From: Nemophila menziesii | Taxonomy: Eukaryota > Streptophyta > Magnoliopsida > Boraginales > Hydrophyllaceae | Direction of reading: 5' to 3' | Length of the DNA: 64,000 nt | NCBI GenBank assembly: GCA_029959085.1 | Contig: JARWIR010000002.1 | Span: 40,110,233-40,174,232, forward strand | Shown: in pieces, positions 44,192 to 54,329 of the stretch | How the letters are laid out: each line of letters starts with the position of its first letter | How positions within the stretch are numbered: position 1 is the first letter of the stretch | The notes under the pieces: model-generated | Told to the model about the DNA's origin: nothing | Database searches by the model: none | What the model saw: only the letters and a program-made list of their open reading frames with translations | Program-made: the position numbers and the translations under genes

Positions 44192-46300
44192 AGATTTGAT
44201 ATAAAATGAGACCCATGAGTTAAAGAACGGTATATGGGTTGGTCGGGTCCAACCCGTGAATTAAAGTATTAAAAAAGGCCAGGTTATTATGGCCGATTTT
44301 AAAAATTAAGGTGAGGTCCAAGTTATTCTTGGGCATAAGGTATTTATACCCAATTATCCATTCTTTTATACAGGATGAGCCAGTTTTAACCCTAAAAATA
44401 TTTATAATTAAGTAAGTCAACTAAGTCAAATTATTTCCCCAAGCTCTAATACTTAATTCCCTCACTCTACATCTCACCTTCGCTCAGATGCAAAATCACG
44501 GAGCAGATCCTCCGCCTCTGTCAGCTACTTTCACGACTCACAGTGGGAATAGGTCGGTCATCTCTCGATTCTCAAAGAATCAACCAACTAGTTAATATTC
44601 ACTCCTCCGTCATGGCTCATGGCTCATGACTCATGATGACCCACACGCGCTGGTACACAGCTTCTTTGTCGCTCTTTTTAGCTAATATGATTGATAACTC
44701 AAATCTTTTTGCAAAATATGGGTTATTTTCCATAAGATAGGGTCTTGTATTGTAATTATTGTGAAATAATTACGTAAATTTGCATATTACATGGATTTAC
44801 AATGTAATTAGTTCAAAATATAGGTTATCTTGTATTTATAGGTACCTATGGTACAATTATTGCAAAATATAAGGACCTATAAAGAAATTTTGTAAAATAC
44901 AGGGACTTGTATGGTAATATACTCACAATGCCCTAAACCCCCTTTTTCCCCTATAAAATAGTCCTTTTAATTGACTTAGTTAAGAATGATTCAGCCCCAA
45001 TATATGATATTTTTCAGCGAATTTTCTGTGTTATACTATTATGCAAATGAGCCTCTCTCTCTATATATATATGCACAATTGCGTACGAGTGATAAGCCTA
45101 TTTAATAGAAACCTTAGCGTATTTGAGTTCATTAATTTAACATATTTACTAAATTAGAAAAAAAAATGTTGAAATAGATTTGATGCATAAATATTCACCA
45201 TTTAATATTCTGCACAGGTCCATCTACAAAATAGTTGACTTACTGTCATGTAAAGAATACGTCAATGTCCATGTCATTTCAGTTCGCCATTAATAGAAAT
45301 TGTTATTCGCTATTCCCATATGCGATTCAGGAGATTATTGAAGCTAGACATGCGATAATTAATACTGAATATTTTGTTTTAAGATTTATTTATTATTTAT
45401 AGTTGTGAATGTTAATGGTTAATAGGTGGTGGGTGAAGGATGTCTCGTGTTTGATATTGTAGTGAAACTCAAGAAGAACTGAAAGTCACGGTCAGGTTGT
45501 TTTCGCTTGAATCAAATCGAGAGGATTGTTTGAATCTAGTTTGTGTTATTGTAGTTCAAACCAAACAGGGCCTTAATTTCTCTTAAATACCCCTACCTGA
45601 ACAACCTTCTTTTAATTAAACCCCAAAATTACCATATAAATCTAAAAAACATTTTTATTAATAAACTCCCTTTAGATATCGATACCCTCTCTTGCTTCAG
45701 AAACTCAGAAACAAAATCGGTGGTCATGTCATTTCAGTACTTATCATGGTAAGATTTTACTTCTTGAGGCTTAAATATCTAATTCTCAACTTTGAACTAA
45801 AACTATTGTGTTTTTTTCTCTGCTTTTTATGTTAATTCCTTTTTTAGCTGAATTAATCCTTCTGATATAAAATATTATGCAGATGAGGAAGGAAATCTCG
45901 TCAGAAGAATGAATAACTTTAGAGCTACATTAAAGATAAAATGATAAAGTTGATGAAAAGGCCAACCCTGCAAAAGCTCCAACATTAATCATTCATAGAT
46001 TCTTTTATTAGATTTTCTTTGTTATATTACTTAGTAATAAAGCTTCAATGGAACCCCAGCTTCAGTTTTTTTTGTTCAAGTTTTAAATTTTAAGAAGTTA
46101 TTTAAAAGTTAATGCAACTCTATTATTTAAGGCTAGTTTCATTGACTTTTTTATGAGGTATAATTGACATAGTTGTCTGAGCATACCTTGGTGACAATAA
46201 ATGGCTCACTAAGGTAAAATATGATGTTGCATGGTGTTTATCTTTTGGAAGTCTTTTTTTTCACTTAGTTTCCTACTAAATTAGGAAAACTAATGAATCA
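44192..46300 (+). repeat. Leader module copy B (2.1 kb)
   Basis: Homologous along its length to 54330-56320, with many substitutions and one unrelated stretch (45300-45720). It has a promoter-like upstream part, a pyrimidine-rich leader (TCTCGATTCTCAAAGAAT near 44560), tandem 'AAAATATAGGNACCTAT'-like strings at 44700-44930, then the part shared with copy A. CATGTCATTTCAGT occurs twice (45269 and 45725), bracketing ~450 bp. An ATG at 45746-45748 abuts a GTAAG donor. No real coding frame follows (ATGAGGAAGGAAATC near 45893 ends after nine codons). Confidence 0.55.
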
Positions 46301-46489
46301 AACAATGTGGTCCTACACTTTCACGATCAAGTTTACTCTCAGTGGAAATTTCATAACCAATTGTATTTTTATTGCCACATCAAATTAACTTAGGGATGAT
46401 TGGTGATAAGAATTTCCGAGCATTATACTCTGTTTTGAACAAACCAAAGTTGATGTCGTAGTAACCATAATTGAAATTACCATAGTTGC

Positions 46490-46650
46490 TCGTTTATTCT
46501 TACTATTCCACCTGACTTTATTATATTGGATTATGATGTAGATAAGAATGTATGTTTCATCTTGGATCGTCCATGATTAGATATGGGGTGCATGATCAAT
46601 GTATATGAAGGAACCATGATCCTCCACATTGAAGATAAATCCTAAATGTT
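46490..46650 (+). pseudogene. Gypsy protease scrap
   Basis: PDFIILDYDVDKNVCFILDR then GCMINVYEGTMILHIEDKS match the C-terminal part of the protease seen in E1 and P (PCDFIILDYD..NVPIILG..LIDVENGELIMRV). An in-frame stop lies after the LDRP motif. No other part of that element is attached. Confidence 0.65.
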
Positions 46651-46654
46651 TATG

Positions 46655-47430
46655 TTTCGAATTCTTAGGAAAGATGCAATTCATTATATTTTTATTCACA
46701 TACCTTTGATCATCCAACCAAATACCCTCTTCATTCATAATATTATTAATTTTATTAATTCCACTTCTTTCTTTAGCAATAGCTTGGAAATAAGGAGTAT
46801 TGTTGCCCATTTATTTAACCACGCATTTTTAGATCTAGAGGCCCAAAAATTCTCCTCTCTTTTCCGTATAACTTCAATCTCTTTTACAATGGTATTATAA
46901 TTATGTCTATCATATTCATTGATAATAGTATTGTTAGTGAGGATTTTAACTCATTCATAATATCATCAATCTTTTTGCTATTGTTTTTAAATTTTCTCTT
47001 ACTATAAAAGTGAGTAATCTTTGGTACATATTAAGTTTCACTGTAAGACCATTTCTAGTAATATCTTTTATGGTTTTTCTAAAGTCCTAAACATTTTTAA
47101 TAATATCATTGCTATCTTTCTCTAAAGTCCAATAATTTTCAAAGTAAAATATTTTGTACATTTTATTATTACTATCCTCATAATTAAGCAGTAAGGGGTT
47201 ATGGCTAGATACAACTACATGTAAAGGTAAAAGTTAAACCCAAGCATCAGGGGACATATTGTTCTAATTGGATTTACTTCAACATCTATCTAAGAGATTT
47301 TTAATAAGTTTATCTTTTCCCCATCTATTGGACCAAGAATACGAGCAACCCAGACACCCATGGGACAAGTCATGGTACGCGAAAGCTAGCCCGACACCCA
47401 TGTATCCAAGAAAAAATAATACGAGCAACC
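46655..47430 (-). pseudogene. L1-type LINE ORF2 fragment (endonuclease end and linker)
   Basis: Minus strand, shifting frames. CSYSWSNRWGKDKLIKN and LLDRC near 47330, then MSPDAWV and SSHNPLLLNYEDSN, which are the C-terminal endonuclease motifs with SDHNP. Then FYFENYWTLEKDSNDIIKNV, EENFWASRSKNAWLN and GNNTPYFQAIAKERSGINKI..IMNEEGIWLDD, the usual linker before the RT domain. RT itself is absent: the fragment ends at about 46655 against the protease scrap. Stops and frameshifts throughout. Confidence 0.65.
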
Positions 47431-47439
47431 CTTACTAAA

Positions 47440-47665
47440 TACCTGGTATAAATTCTTTACTATCGTAGGTCAACTAGCTCGCAAACAGAATTGCACTCAT
47501 GGTGGCAAGACACTTGGCTGAAAAATTGAATAAATGGGAATAATGTTGGTATGACCGCTGACTACAACCCCCTCAGGGTTTCTCCAAATAAAACCTGTTG
47601 TTACTCCATCTTGGCCCACAATCGAATCCACATTTATTGGTATTATTAGTGCAAAAATAAAGTGT
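47440..47665 (-). pseudogene. RNase H-like (RVT_3 type) fragment
   Basis: Minus strand: INVDSIVGQDGVTTGFIWRN then PEGVVVSGHTNI (47660-47560), and in another frame AKCLATMSAILFAS (about 47510). This is the pattern of the RNase H-like domain found at the end of plant LINE polyproteins (NVDGA..G.G.v.Rn..G.v, then EA.a...al..A). It lies upstream of the LINE endonuclease fragment in the same sense, the reverse of the normal order. Confidence 0.45.
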
Positions 47666-48776
47666 CATGGGTCTGCCCTATATACGAGCCTTGACCATCA
47701 CCCAAGATATGCTCACCAAAATTAAATTAATGCAATTACGAGAAAGAAGCACGCTTTTTAAAGTTTTTCTTTATATATGTGTTCATTTTTACCACAAAAT
47801 GATTATTATATACTAATGGAGCTATAATTAAATTTTTTTCTTGGAAATTAATAACAAATTTTTAGAAAGTTATGATATACTTAAAATCTATAATTTTTAA
47901 TTAGTTTTACTAACCATAAATCAAATGTGTATCTTTTATATAACTATTTTAGTTTGAAATTTATAAAAATAAAGGGCAGATGTATGTGATTGGAGAGGTC
48001 GTGGTCCCCCTAAATTTAGAAAAAGTAAAACTTTACCCTTATAATCATATATTATTTGTAAAAAATTCACTATGAAACATGCTTTCCTTAAGTTTAGCAA
48101 AACTAAAATTCTACACATATAATTTTAAAAACAAAAATTCACTATGGCTTCTCTTCTGTATTTTCGAATATGTACTATCTAACTTTTATTTTGATTCATA
48201 TATTAAATATTCAATTCATGTTTTTTAACTATAAATATATGCCCGTCTGTATTTGTCTAACACTTTCTTTCTCGTACACGATAAAAAATGCATACTACTT
48301 ATAACCTAGTGAACCAGGCCAGCCTTGAAATGTGTCTACACCTCCTCTCGAAGCTACCACCATCCTCGCCATATATGAAAGTTTGTGTTTAATTCTAATT
48401 TCCATCTCTCTCTCTCTCTCATATTAAAGTGAAGAAAGATGATATTTTTTCTACTGCTGATAATTTTCTAAGTACTTGTTTATGTATTTGTTTAATTTAA
48501 CCACTAGTTAATTATTATATATGGATATGTAATTAACTTTTATCATGGACATTAATAACAAATTTGTAAAAAAAAATATGATATACTTGGAATCTATATT
48601 GTTAATCAGCTATAGTAATCACAAATCAAAAGAATATGTATTGGAGTTGGATAATATGAAATACATATAGATAGATTTTAGTCTTGAAATTAAGATTTTA
48701 GTTTGAAATTAATAAATGATCAGGGAATGGGTTATATGTATATCGTGGATGGGGCTGGGTGGAATTGTCTCTATAA
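47666..48776. repeat. AT-rich intergenic DNA with ~706-bp offset duplication
   Basis: No gene seen. 47800-48000 and 48505-48740 are diverged copies: both carry ATTAATAACAAATTT, ATGATATACTT, ACCATAAATCAAA / ATCACAAATCAAA and TTTAGTTTGAAATT in the same order, offset about 706 bp. A (CT)n run lies near 48407. GTCCCCCTAAATTTAG near 48003 resembles the sequence just right of the transposon end at 50981. Confidence 0.45.
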
Positions 48777-50981
48777 GGGGGTGTATTCAACTGAACTGTA
48801 AATTTTTTTGGACTTTTAAAAGTCCATAGACTTTGTAAACTCCACATATTTCAATGAAGTTTGACGCATTCTTTTTAATTCTATATAGAGTTTTATGGAT
48901 TCTTATGTTAAGATTTTAATGGATTTTAATTGACTTTAATAGATTTTAATGGACTTTAAAAAAGAAAATATACATTCATTCTTATACGAATCCACCATAA
49001 AAAATGTATCTCTTCTAATAAAAAAAATACACTTTCGTAATAAATTTAAATGTATGACGCTAAAAATTATCCATAAAATCAATTCGTAAATCCATACTTA
49101 ATTAAAAATCACTTCAATTAAACGAATCTAAAATTCTTCAACTTTATTATGTTTGATCCTCTTAATTCTCATTGTGTCTCTTTCTTCATCATTATATTGA
49201 TTCTCGTTTGTACCATTTTGTGGTCTATCATTCCACATAATTTCAGCAATGTGAAGTCTCCAAGTATTAGGAGGATGTATTCAATTCAAATTTTAAAAGA
49301 GTTTATTGACGTTTTTATTATTCATAGACTTCGGGAATCCTTGGATTTTTTAAAATCTATCCAGATATTTTATTTTTATGTAGAGTTCTTTTAGAATTTG
49401 ATAGATTTTTTTTTAATTCCATGTAGACTCTTTATCCAACATTTCTTGTGTATTCAAGAATAACTAATAAAAACAACGTTGGAACAAAATACAAATAAAA
49501 ATAATGTTTCAAAATCTGCAGTACTTTGTAACTGGACTAAACCACATTATCCTATAAAATTAATTTCTCGTGGTTGCCGAAATAGTTACAAATTACTAGC
49601 TAATCCTTCATTACTTATTTAGACTCAATTGCTACTAATATCAAGAATATGATGGAGATAATTCAATAACAAAATCAAGCAAAGTTACTAAGAATTAATA
49701 TGGAGTTGGCACCAAAATGCATCACCAGGATTAGCCAAACAAGCGGCCACCATTTCATGAGCACCAGTTGCTCCACCACTCATAACAATTCGATTGGGAT
49801 CAAATGTAATCTTGTCTCCTCTTACTTTCTCCATGAATCTTGCAATTGCCTGCAACTTTTTCATAATTCTAGAAAATTAATCAGTAAATAACAAAAATAA
49901 TTTTTTAATGTTTTTACTTACACTTCTAAACTTCGGTAATCCGTAATAATTTTGAAATATAGCAATATTCCTGAAATCTTCAGCTCCTTCAGGTGTGTAA
50001 ATGGGGCTTTTGGATTATTCACCACCCATTCTCGAATTAAATTATAGCAAAGCTGCAAATAACAACACATAATTAATTATTACTACAAGGTAATTGTGAT
50101 GCTTTAAACAGTCGTTTTAAGAGGATATATATATCAAAATCACATTTAAAACATGTACATGTTGTTTAGACATTTGTATAACATGAAGATGAATGACTTA
50201 TTCTAATCAACTGATAAGTAATGATATACCTGATTTGCAGCTAACCCCATTTGAATAACACCATGAGGTCTACTACTAGGATCATAAGGATTATTGATTG
50301 TTATAGTATGCTTTCCATCCATCGAAGTAAGGCAAGTTTTCACCATGGCCGTCATTAGTTATGATTTTAGACAACAGCTAATTTTGTTTACTCAATGCCT
50401 TCTCCTTCTTCTTAAATATTTTCAATGAAATTAGCAAATGTAAAAAAATAAATGAGCTCTTGAAATGCTGCTAAGACAATATTGTTTTGATATTGTCTTT
50501 GAAGGACGAACTTTTGCATCGACCTCATCTTATTTGATAACTCCACGCATTTGATGAAAAATGCCTCCAGAATTATATTTCTGGTTCACAGACCTAAAAT
50601 AAAAATCCTAATAATAATAAAAAAGTAAAGGAAGAAAAAAATCATGTTAATATTTGCCTGCGTTTTGTGCTTTGTTATTTTTCTCATGGATGGATTTCAT
50701 AAATCTCTACTTGTGTAAAGAGATTTGTTAAGTAGTTTTTTTAGTTATATTTAAACTCTTACAAAATCTAATGATTTGAAGAGTCCAATCATTTTTCAAT
50801 ACCCTAGTATTTTAAAGGATTTAAAAAATTCTTGATTGAATATACTAAGATTTTAAAAGATTTTAAAAAAATTTGATTGAATACACCCAAATTTTAAAGA
50901 CTTTTTTAAAATTTGAATTGAATATACCTAAACTTTTAAAGTCTAAAAAAATTAATCAGACTCGCAATTGAACACACCCCC
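48777..50981. mobile_element. PIF/Harbinger-type TIR element carrying ACC synthase exons
   Basis: Left end TAA|GGGGGTGTATTCAACTG at 48777; right end CAATTGAACACACCCCC|TAA at 50981, i.e. inverted repeats of about 45 bp (imperfect) inside a TAA target duplication (48774-48776 and 50982-50984). TAA/TTA duplications and GGG-starting ends are typical of PIF/Harbinger and Tourist-like elements. A second TTA|GGAGGATGTATTCAATTC start lies at 49270, and inner TIR-like units lie at 50830-50980. No transposase is seen. The cargo is an ACC synthase fragment. Confidence 0.65.
49697..50372 (-). pseudogene. ACC synthase gene fragment (three exons with introns)
   Basis: 1-aminocyclopropane-1-carboxylate synthase makes the ethylene precursor from S-adenosylmethionine (PLP enzyme, cytosol). 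Exon 1 (50230-50372): LLSKIITNDGHGEN, YFDGWKAY, then GVIQMGLAANQ. Exon 2 (49922-50052): LCYNLIREWVVNNPK, and in the next frame TPEGAEDFRNIAIFQNYYGL. Exon 3 (49697-49850): [40 protein letters not shown]. Intron borders (GTATAT..TTGCAG, GTAAGT..TTGCAG) fall at the conserved ACS positions. Breaks: a stop before LLSKI, frameshifts in exons 1 and 2, and a base loss in PGDAF. The rest of the enzyme, including the PLP lysine, is absent. Confidence 0.85.
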
Positions 50982-50984
50982 TAA

Positions 50985-51705
50985 GTTTAGCAAAAGTAAA
51001 TTTTGATCCTATAATTGTATTATTTTCAAGAATATATTATGGTCCCCTTTTGATATTTTGAAAAATATATAATCCCCTCTCTCCAAAGTTTTAAATCTAA
51101 AACTAGAATTTTCACTTTTAAATATATTTATCCGTATATTTTCAACACATATACTTGGTCCCCCAAGTAATATATTTTTTTGGTCCAAAGATGAACTTTA
51201 TTTTGAAACAATACACTATTTACAAGATTCAGAATATATACAACAAAAACATGGCTCAAACTAAGAAAGAATATCCCATGAACAACCTCTGTTTATCTTG
51301 CTAGTTGCTACCACCTAAAAAGTTGTAAATTCCACAGTTATAAAACATATAGAACTAACACGAACAATCCTAATTTCAAATACTGACGTTTTTCAAAACC
51401 TACAATAGTAAATACCATCATTCCTCCACCATACCATAAGAATGGTTTGGACCGGGGAACTAACACTTAGGAAAATTTTAGAGTGACAATCGTCCATAAA
51501 GAAAATTCCATCAAAACCGATACGAGCTGCCGAAATTCTATATTTGTTGTAACAGGTGTACACCCTGCACCCATGACCCAACTCCTAGAAATCCACACCT
51601 CGCCGTCTTCGATTGCAGCCTACTCCAACAAATTTAATCACAAGTTAAAGTACTTACTGAACAACCATTATAGGTAGGTCAATGATAAAAATACAAGCAC
51701 CTAAC
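50985..51705. other. AT-rich stretch without recognisable genes
   Basis: The first 180 bp resemble 48000-48250 (CTAAGTTTAGCAAAAGTAAA), the flank interrupted by the TIR element. 51190-51660 has a more mixed composition and short open frames on both strands, but none with a family I recognise. Confidence 0.4.
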
Positions 51706-52105
51706 AAGATCAAGTAACCTTTAACAAAAATAACTCAATAATCTAATTATTAACTAAACAAATTTAAGTAAAAGAACTCAAAGATGATACAAAATTAAAG
51801 ATTATTGTTAGATAGACGATAAGGTTTACCAATAAAAAAAGATTAAGCAACCTATTACCAAAATAAATCGATAATATAATTATTAACTAAACAAAATTAA
51901 GTAAAAAACTCAAAGATGATACAAAATTAAAGATTATTGTTAGATGGACGAGGAGGTATACCAATAGAAAAAGATTAAGCAACCATTAACAAAAATACAT
52001 CCATAATCTAATTATTAATTAAACAAAAATTAGTAAAAGAGCTCGAATATGATACCAAATTGAAGTTTATTGTTAGATGGATTGGGAGGATAACCGACAA
52101 AAAAG
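51706..52105. repeat. Tandem repeat, three copies of ~132 bp
   Basis: Copies start at 51706, 51839 and 51971, each opening with AAGAT(C/T)AAG(T/C)AACC. Each has CTAATTATTAACTAAACAAA in the middle and AAATTAAAGATTATTGTTAGAT(A/G)GACGA toward the end. AT-rich, no ORF. The third copy is the most diverged. Confidence 0.8.
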
Positions 52106-52863
52106 AAGAAAAAAATAAAGAAAGATAAATGAGGATAATTTTTATTAATATTTATTAGGGGTGACCACTGGTCAGGTTTACCACGGGTTGGGTCCTAGGG
52201 TAAGGGTATAGTAATGTAGTCGGGTATAGGTTTTGCCAAGGGTTAGGGTAGGTAAGATTTTACCCTATCCTTAAACCCGGGTTTACCCAATGGTAGTTTA
52301 ACTAGGAATTTTTTTAATATGTCTTATATGAATCTGTACAAAAGTAATACAAAATACTTTAAGTTCAACAAAAATACTTTTTATTTGAAGTAAAATAACA
52401 AAATCATTACAAGTTCCTTATGATTAACAAAAATATTACAAGTTTATTAACAAAAATAGTCTTCAAATGTCACTGTAATGCATTTTGGGATAATATGTAC
52501 CTTACACCATTCAAAACAAAGTTTAGCACTTGAATATATTAAGCCTTAAGTCTCATAATTGATTAGTTTCGTCATAGGCTGGAAATATTAATTTTTAATT
52601 GGTAAATCATCACAAGCCTCGTGTAATATACACTTTCATCATCCTAAGATATAGTTGGAAAATATCATGGGACTCCCCAAAAAGTAACTATACCTTATTT
52701 CCTGATTGTGTTTCAAACACTTAGACAACTACTAATAGAGGCTACCAAATACATATTAATAAACACAATGATAATGAGTAAGGGCTTGCCAGGAATTAGT
52801 GGACAATTTTGTTGATGTTTAACCAACATTCTCATTATTATTTATCCATGGCAGATTCTATCG
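52106..52863. other. Intergenic DNA, possible hAT-like end
   Basis: 52156-52320 is rich in GGGTT / GGGTAAG strings (TAGGGGTGACCACTGGTCAG..., CCCGGGTTTACCC), a composition seen at ends of some hAT-type elements, but no second end or 8-bp target duplication was found. The rest shows no gene. Confidence 0.3.
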
Positions 52864-52970
52864 TTAATGATTCACATATTCAACTACATTAGCTGCAAGT
52901 GCAAAGGCAAGCAAAGCAACTGCATTCAAGACAAACATGATAGTGATATAATTGTAGAAAGCTTGTCTTG
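52864..52970 (-). CDS. Possible terminal exon of a small membrane protein
   Basis: On the minus strand a splice-acceptor-like TGTGTCTCTTGCAG is followed by an open stretch RQAFYNYITIMFVLNAVALL, a hydrophobic segment that could span a membrane, then AANVVEYVNH and a stop at 52864. No matching upstream exon could be recognised within 350 bp. It may be a real 3' exon, a remnant or chance. Confidence 0.25.
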
Positions 52971-52980
52971 CTGCAAGAGA

Positions 52981-54320
52981 CACAACATATCAAATTAATT
53001 AAAAAGGTTTCACCATTACAAACTCAATTATAGGATTTTAAAATTGTCAAGAAAGCCGCTCTTTATATTTAGGGTGAGAGAGAAAAATTGATACCGTACA
53101 CTCTGGAAATAACTAACTTGTGATCACACTTTGTGTGCCATTTGTATTATTGATGAAAAGTGGATCACCAAAGCTAAATAATTAGATTGGGTAGAGAAGC
53201 AAGGAGAGCGATTATAATTTTGAAATGAGATTAGAGGAATAATATACATAAATAATGTTAATGTTACCTTGAGAAATACATCTAGCCTAACAAGTAGACC
53301 TAAAATGAGAAATATGTGGGTTAAGCCTTTTTGGCCACCCGTGAAATTTCCTTAAAGTAAAGGCCATCGAGCTTATTTCAAGAAATAAAATTCCACATGT
53401 CGTAAATAAAAATAAAGGTGCATAAGGAATTAAATAAAAAAATAAAAATGGATATTGGTATACAGAAATTCAATTCTATATTTCATATTAATCTTTAAGG
53501 AAAAAATGAGGCTTTGTTCTAGAAAAGGTTTAAATCATTACACTAAATATTGTAATCAAGCATTCAATTTTGAAATAAAAAATCAAAAACATTTTCGAAA
53601 TCTATAAATCAACTAAACTTTAAAATTCGCAAATTTAACCCATATCTTATCTTAATAAGATTCCTAATCAAAACATTTTCGTAATCAAATAAACTTTTGA
53701 TATAAAATAAACTTTCAAAATAAGAAATCCAACTTTTGACACAAATAAGTCGATATATTATCTTAATGGTTAATTATAAACCCCAAAACATTCTTATGTT
53801 TAAAAGAAACAACAAATAAAAAAATAAAAAAATAAAGAATGAGTAAATGGATCAAGTATGCAAAATAAACAGGTTTTTCGAATGACTCTAGCTAGAAAAC
53901 AACATACAAACAAAGTATTAGTTACGTAAAAAATGTATAACAATAAAAAATGTATATAGCAAAAGAGAGGTAAATTTAAAATGTAATATGAGAAATGGTG
54001 ATATAACCATTTTCGAAAGAACTCATATATATAACAACAAATACAACACGATCTATGAAAAATTCAGCAACCCATCAAGTTAAACCATCATAAACTACTA
54101 CCATAGACCTCAAAACGCATATTCAGTCGGATTGGGATATGCATTTATGATCGTCATTGAAACTACCAACCAAGGCCTAACGCATTTAATGTTTAACCAC
54201 AATTTGGTGGAAAATATTATGAAGCCACATAGAAAAGTAGAAACATAGTAGACATAGATGATGAAGTGATAGAAATAGCCGTGAATTGATTGGATTGAAT
54301 AGGTTTTTTTTTTAATTCCT
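52981..54320. other. AT-rich intergenic DNA
   Basis: No supported gene, repeat or element end. Short frames are not coding-like. Confidence 0.4.
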
Positions 54321-54329
54321 TAAGAGGGA

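Noticed and set aside
52150..52320. Possible hAT-type element (TAGGGGTGACC...)
   Set aside because: Only one end is visible, with no inverted partner and no 8-bp duplication.
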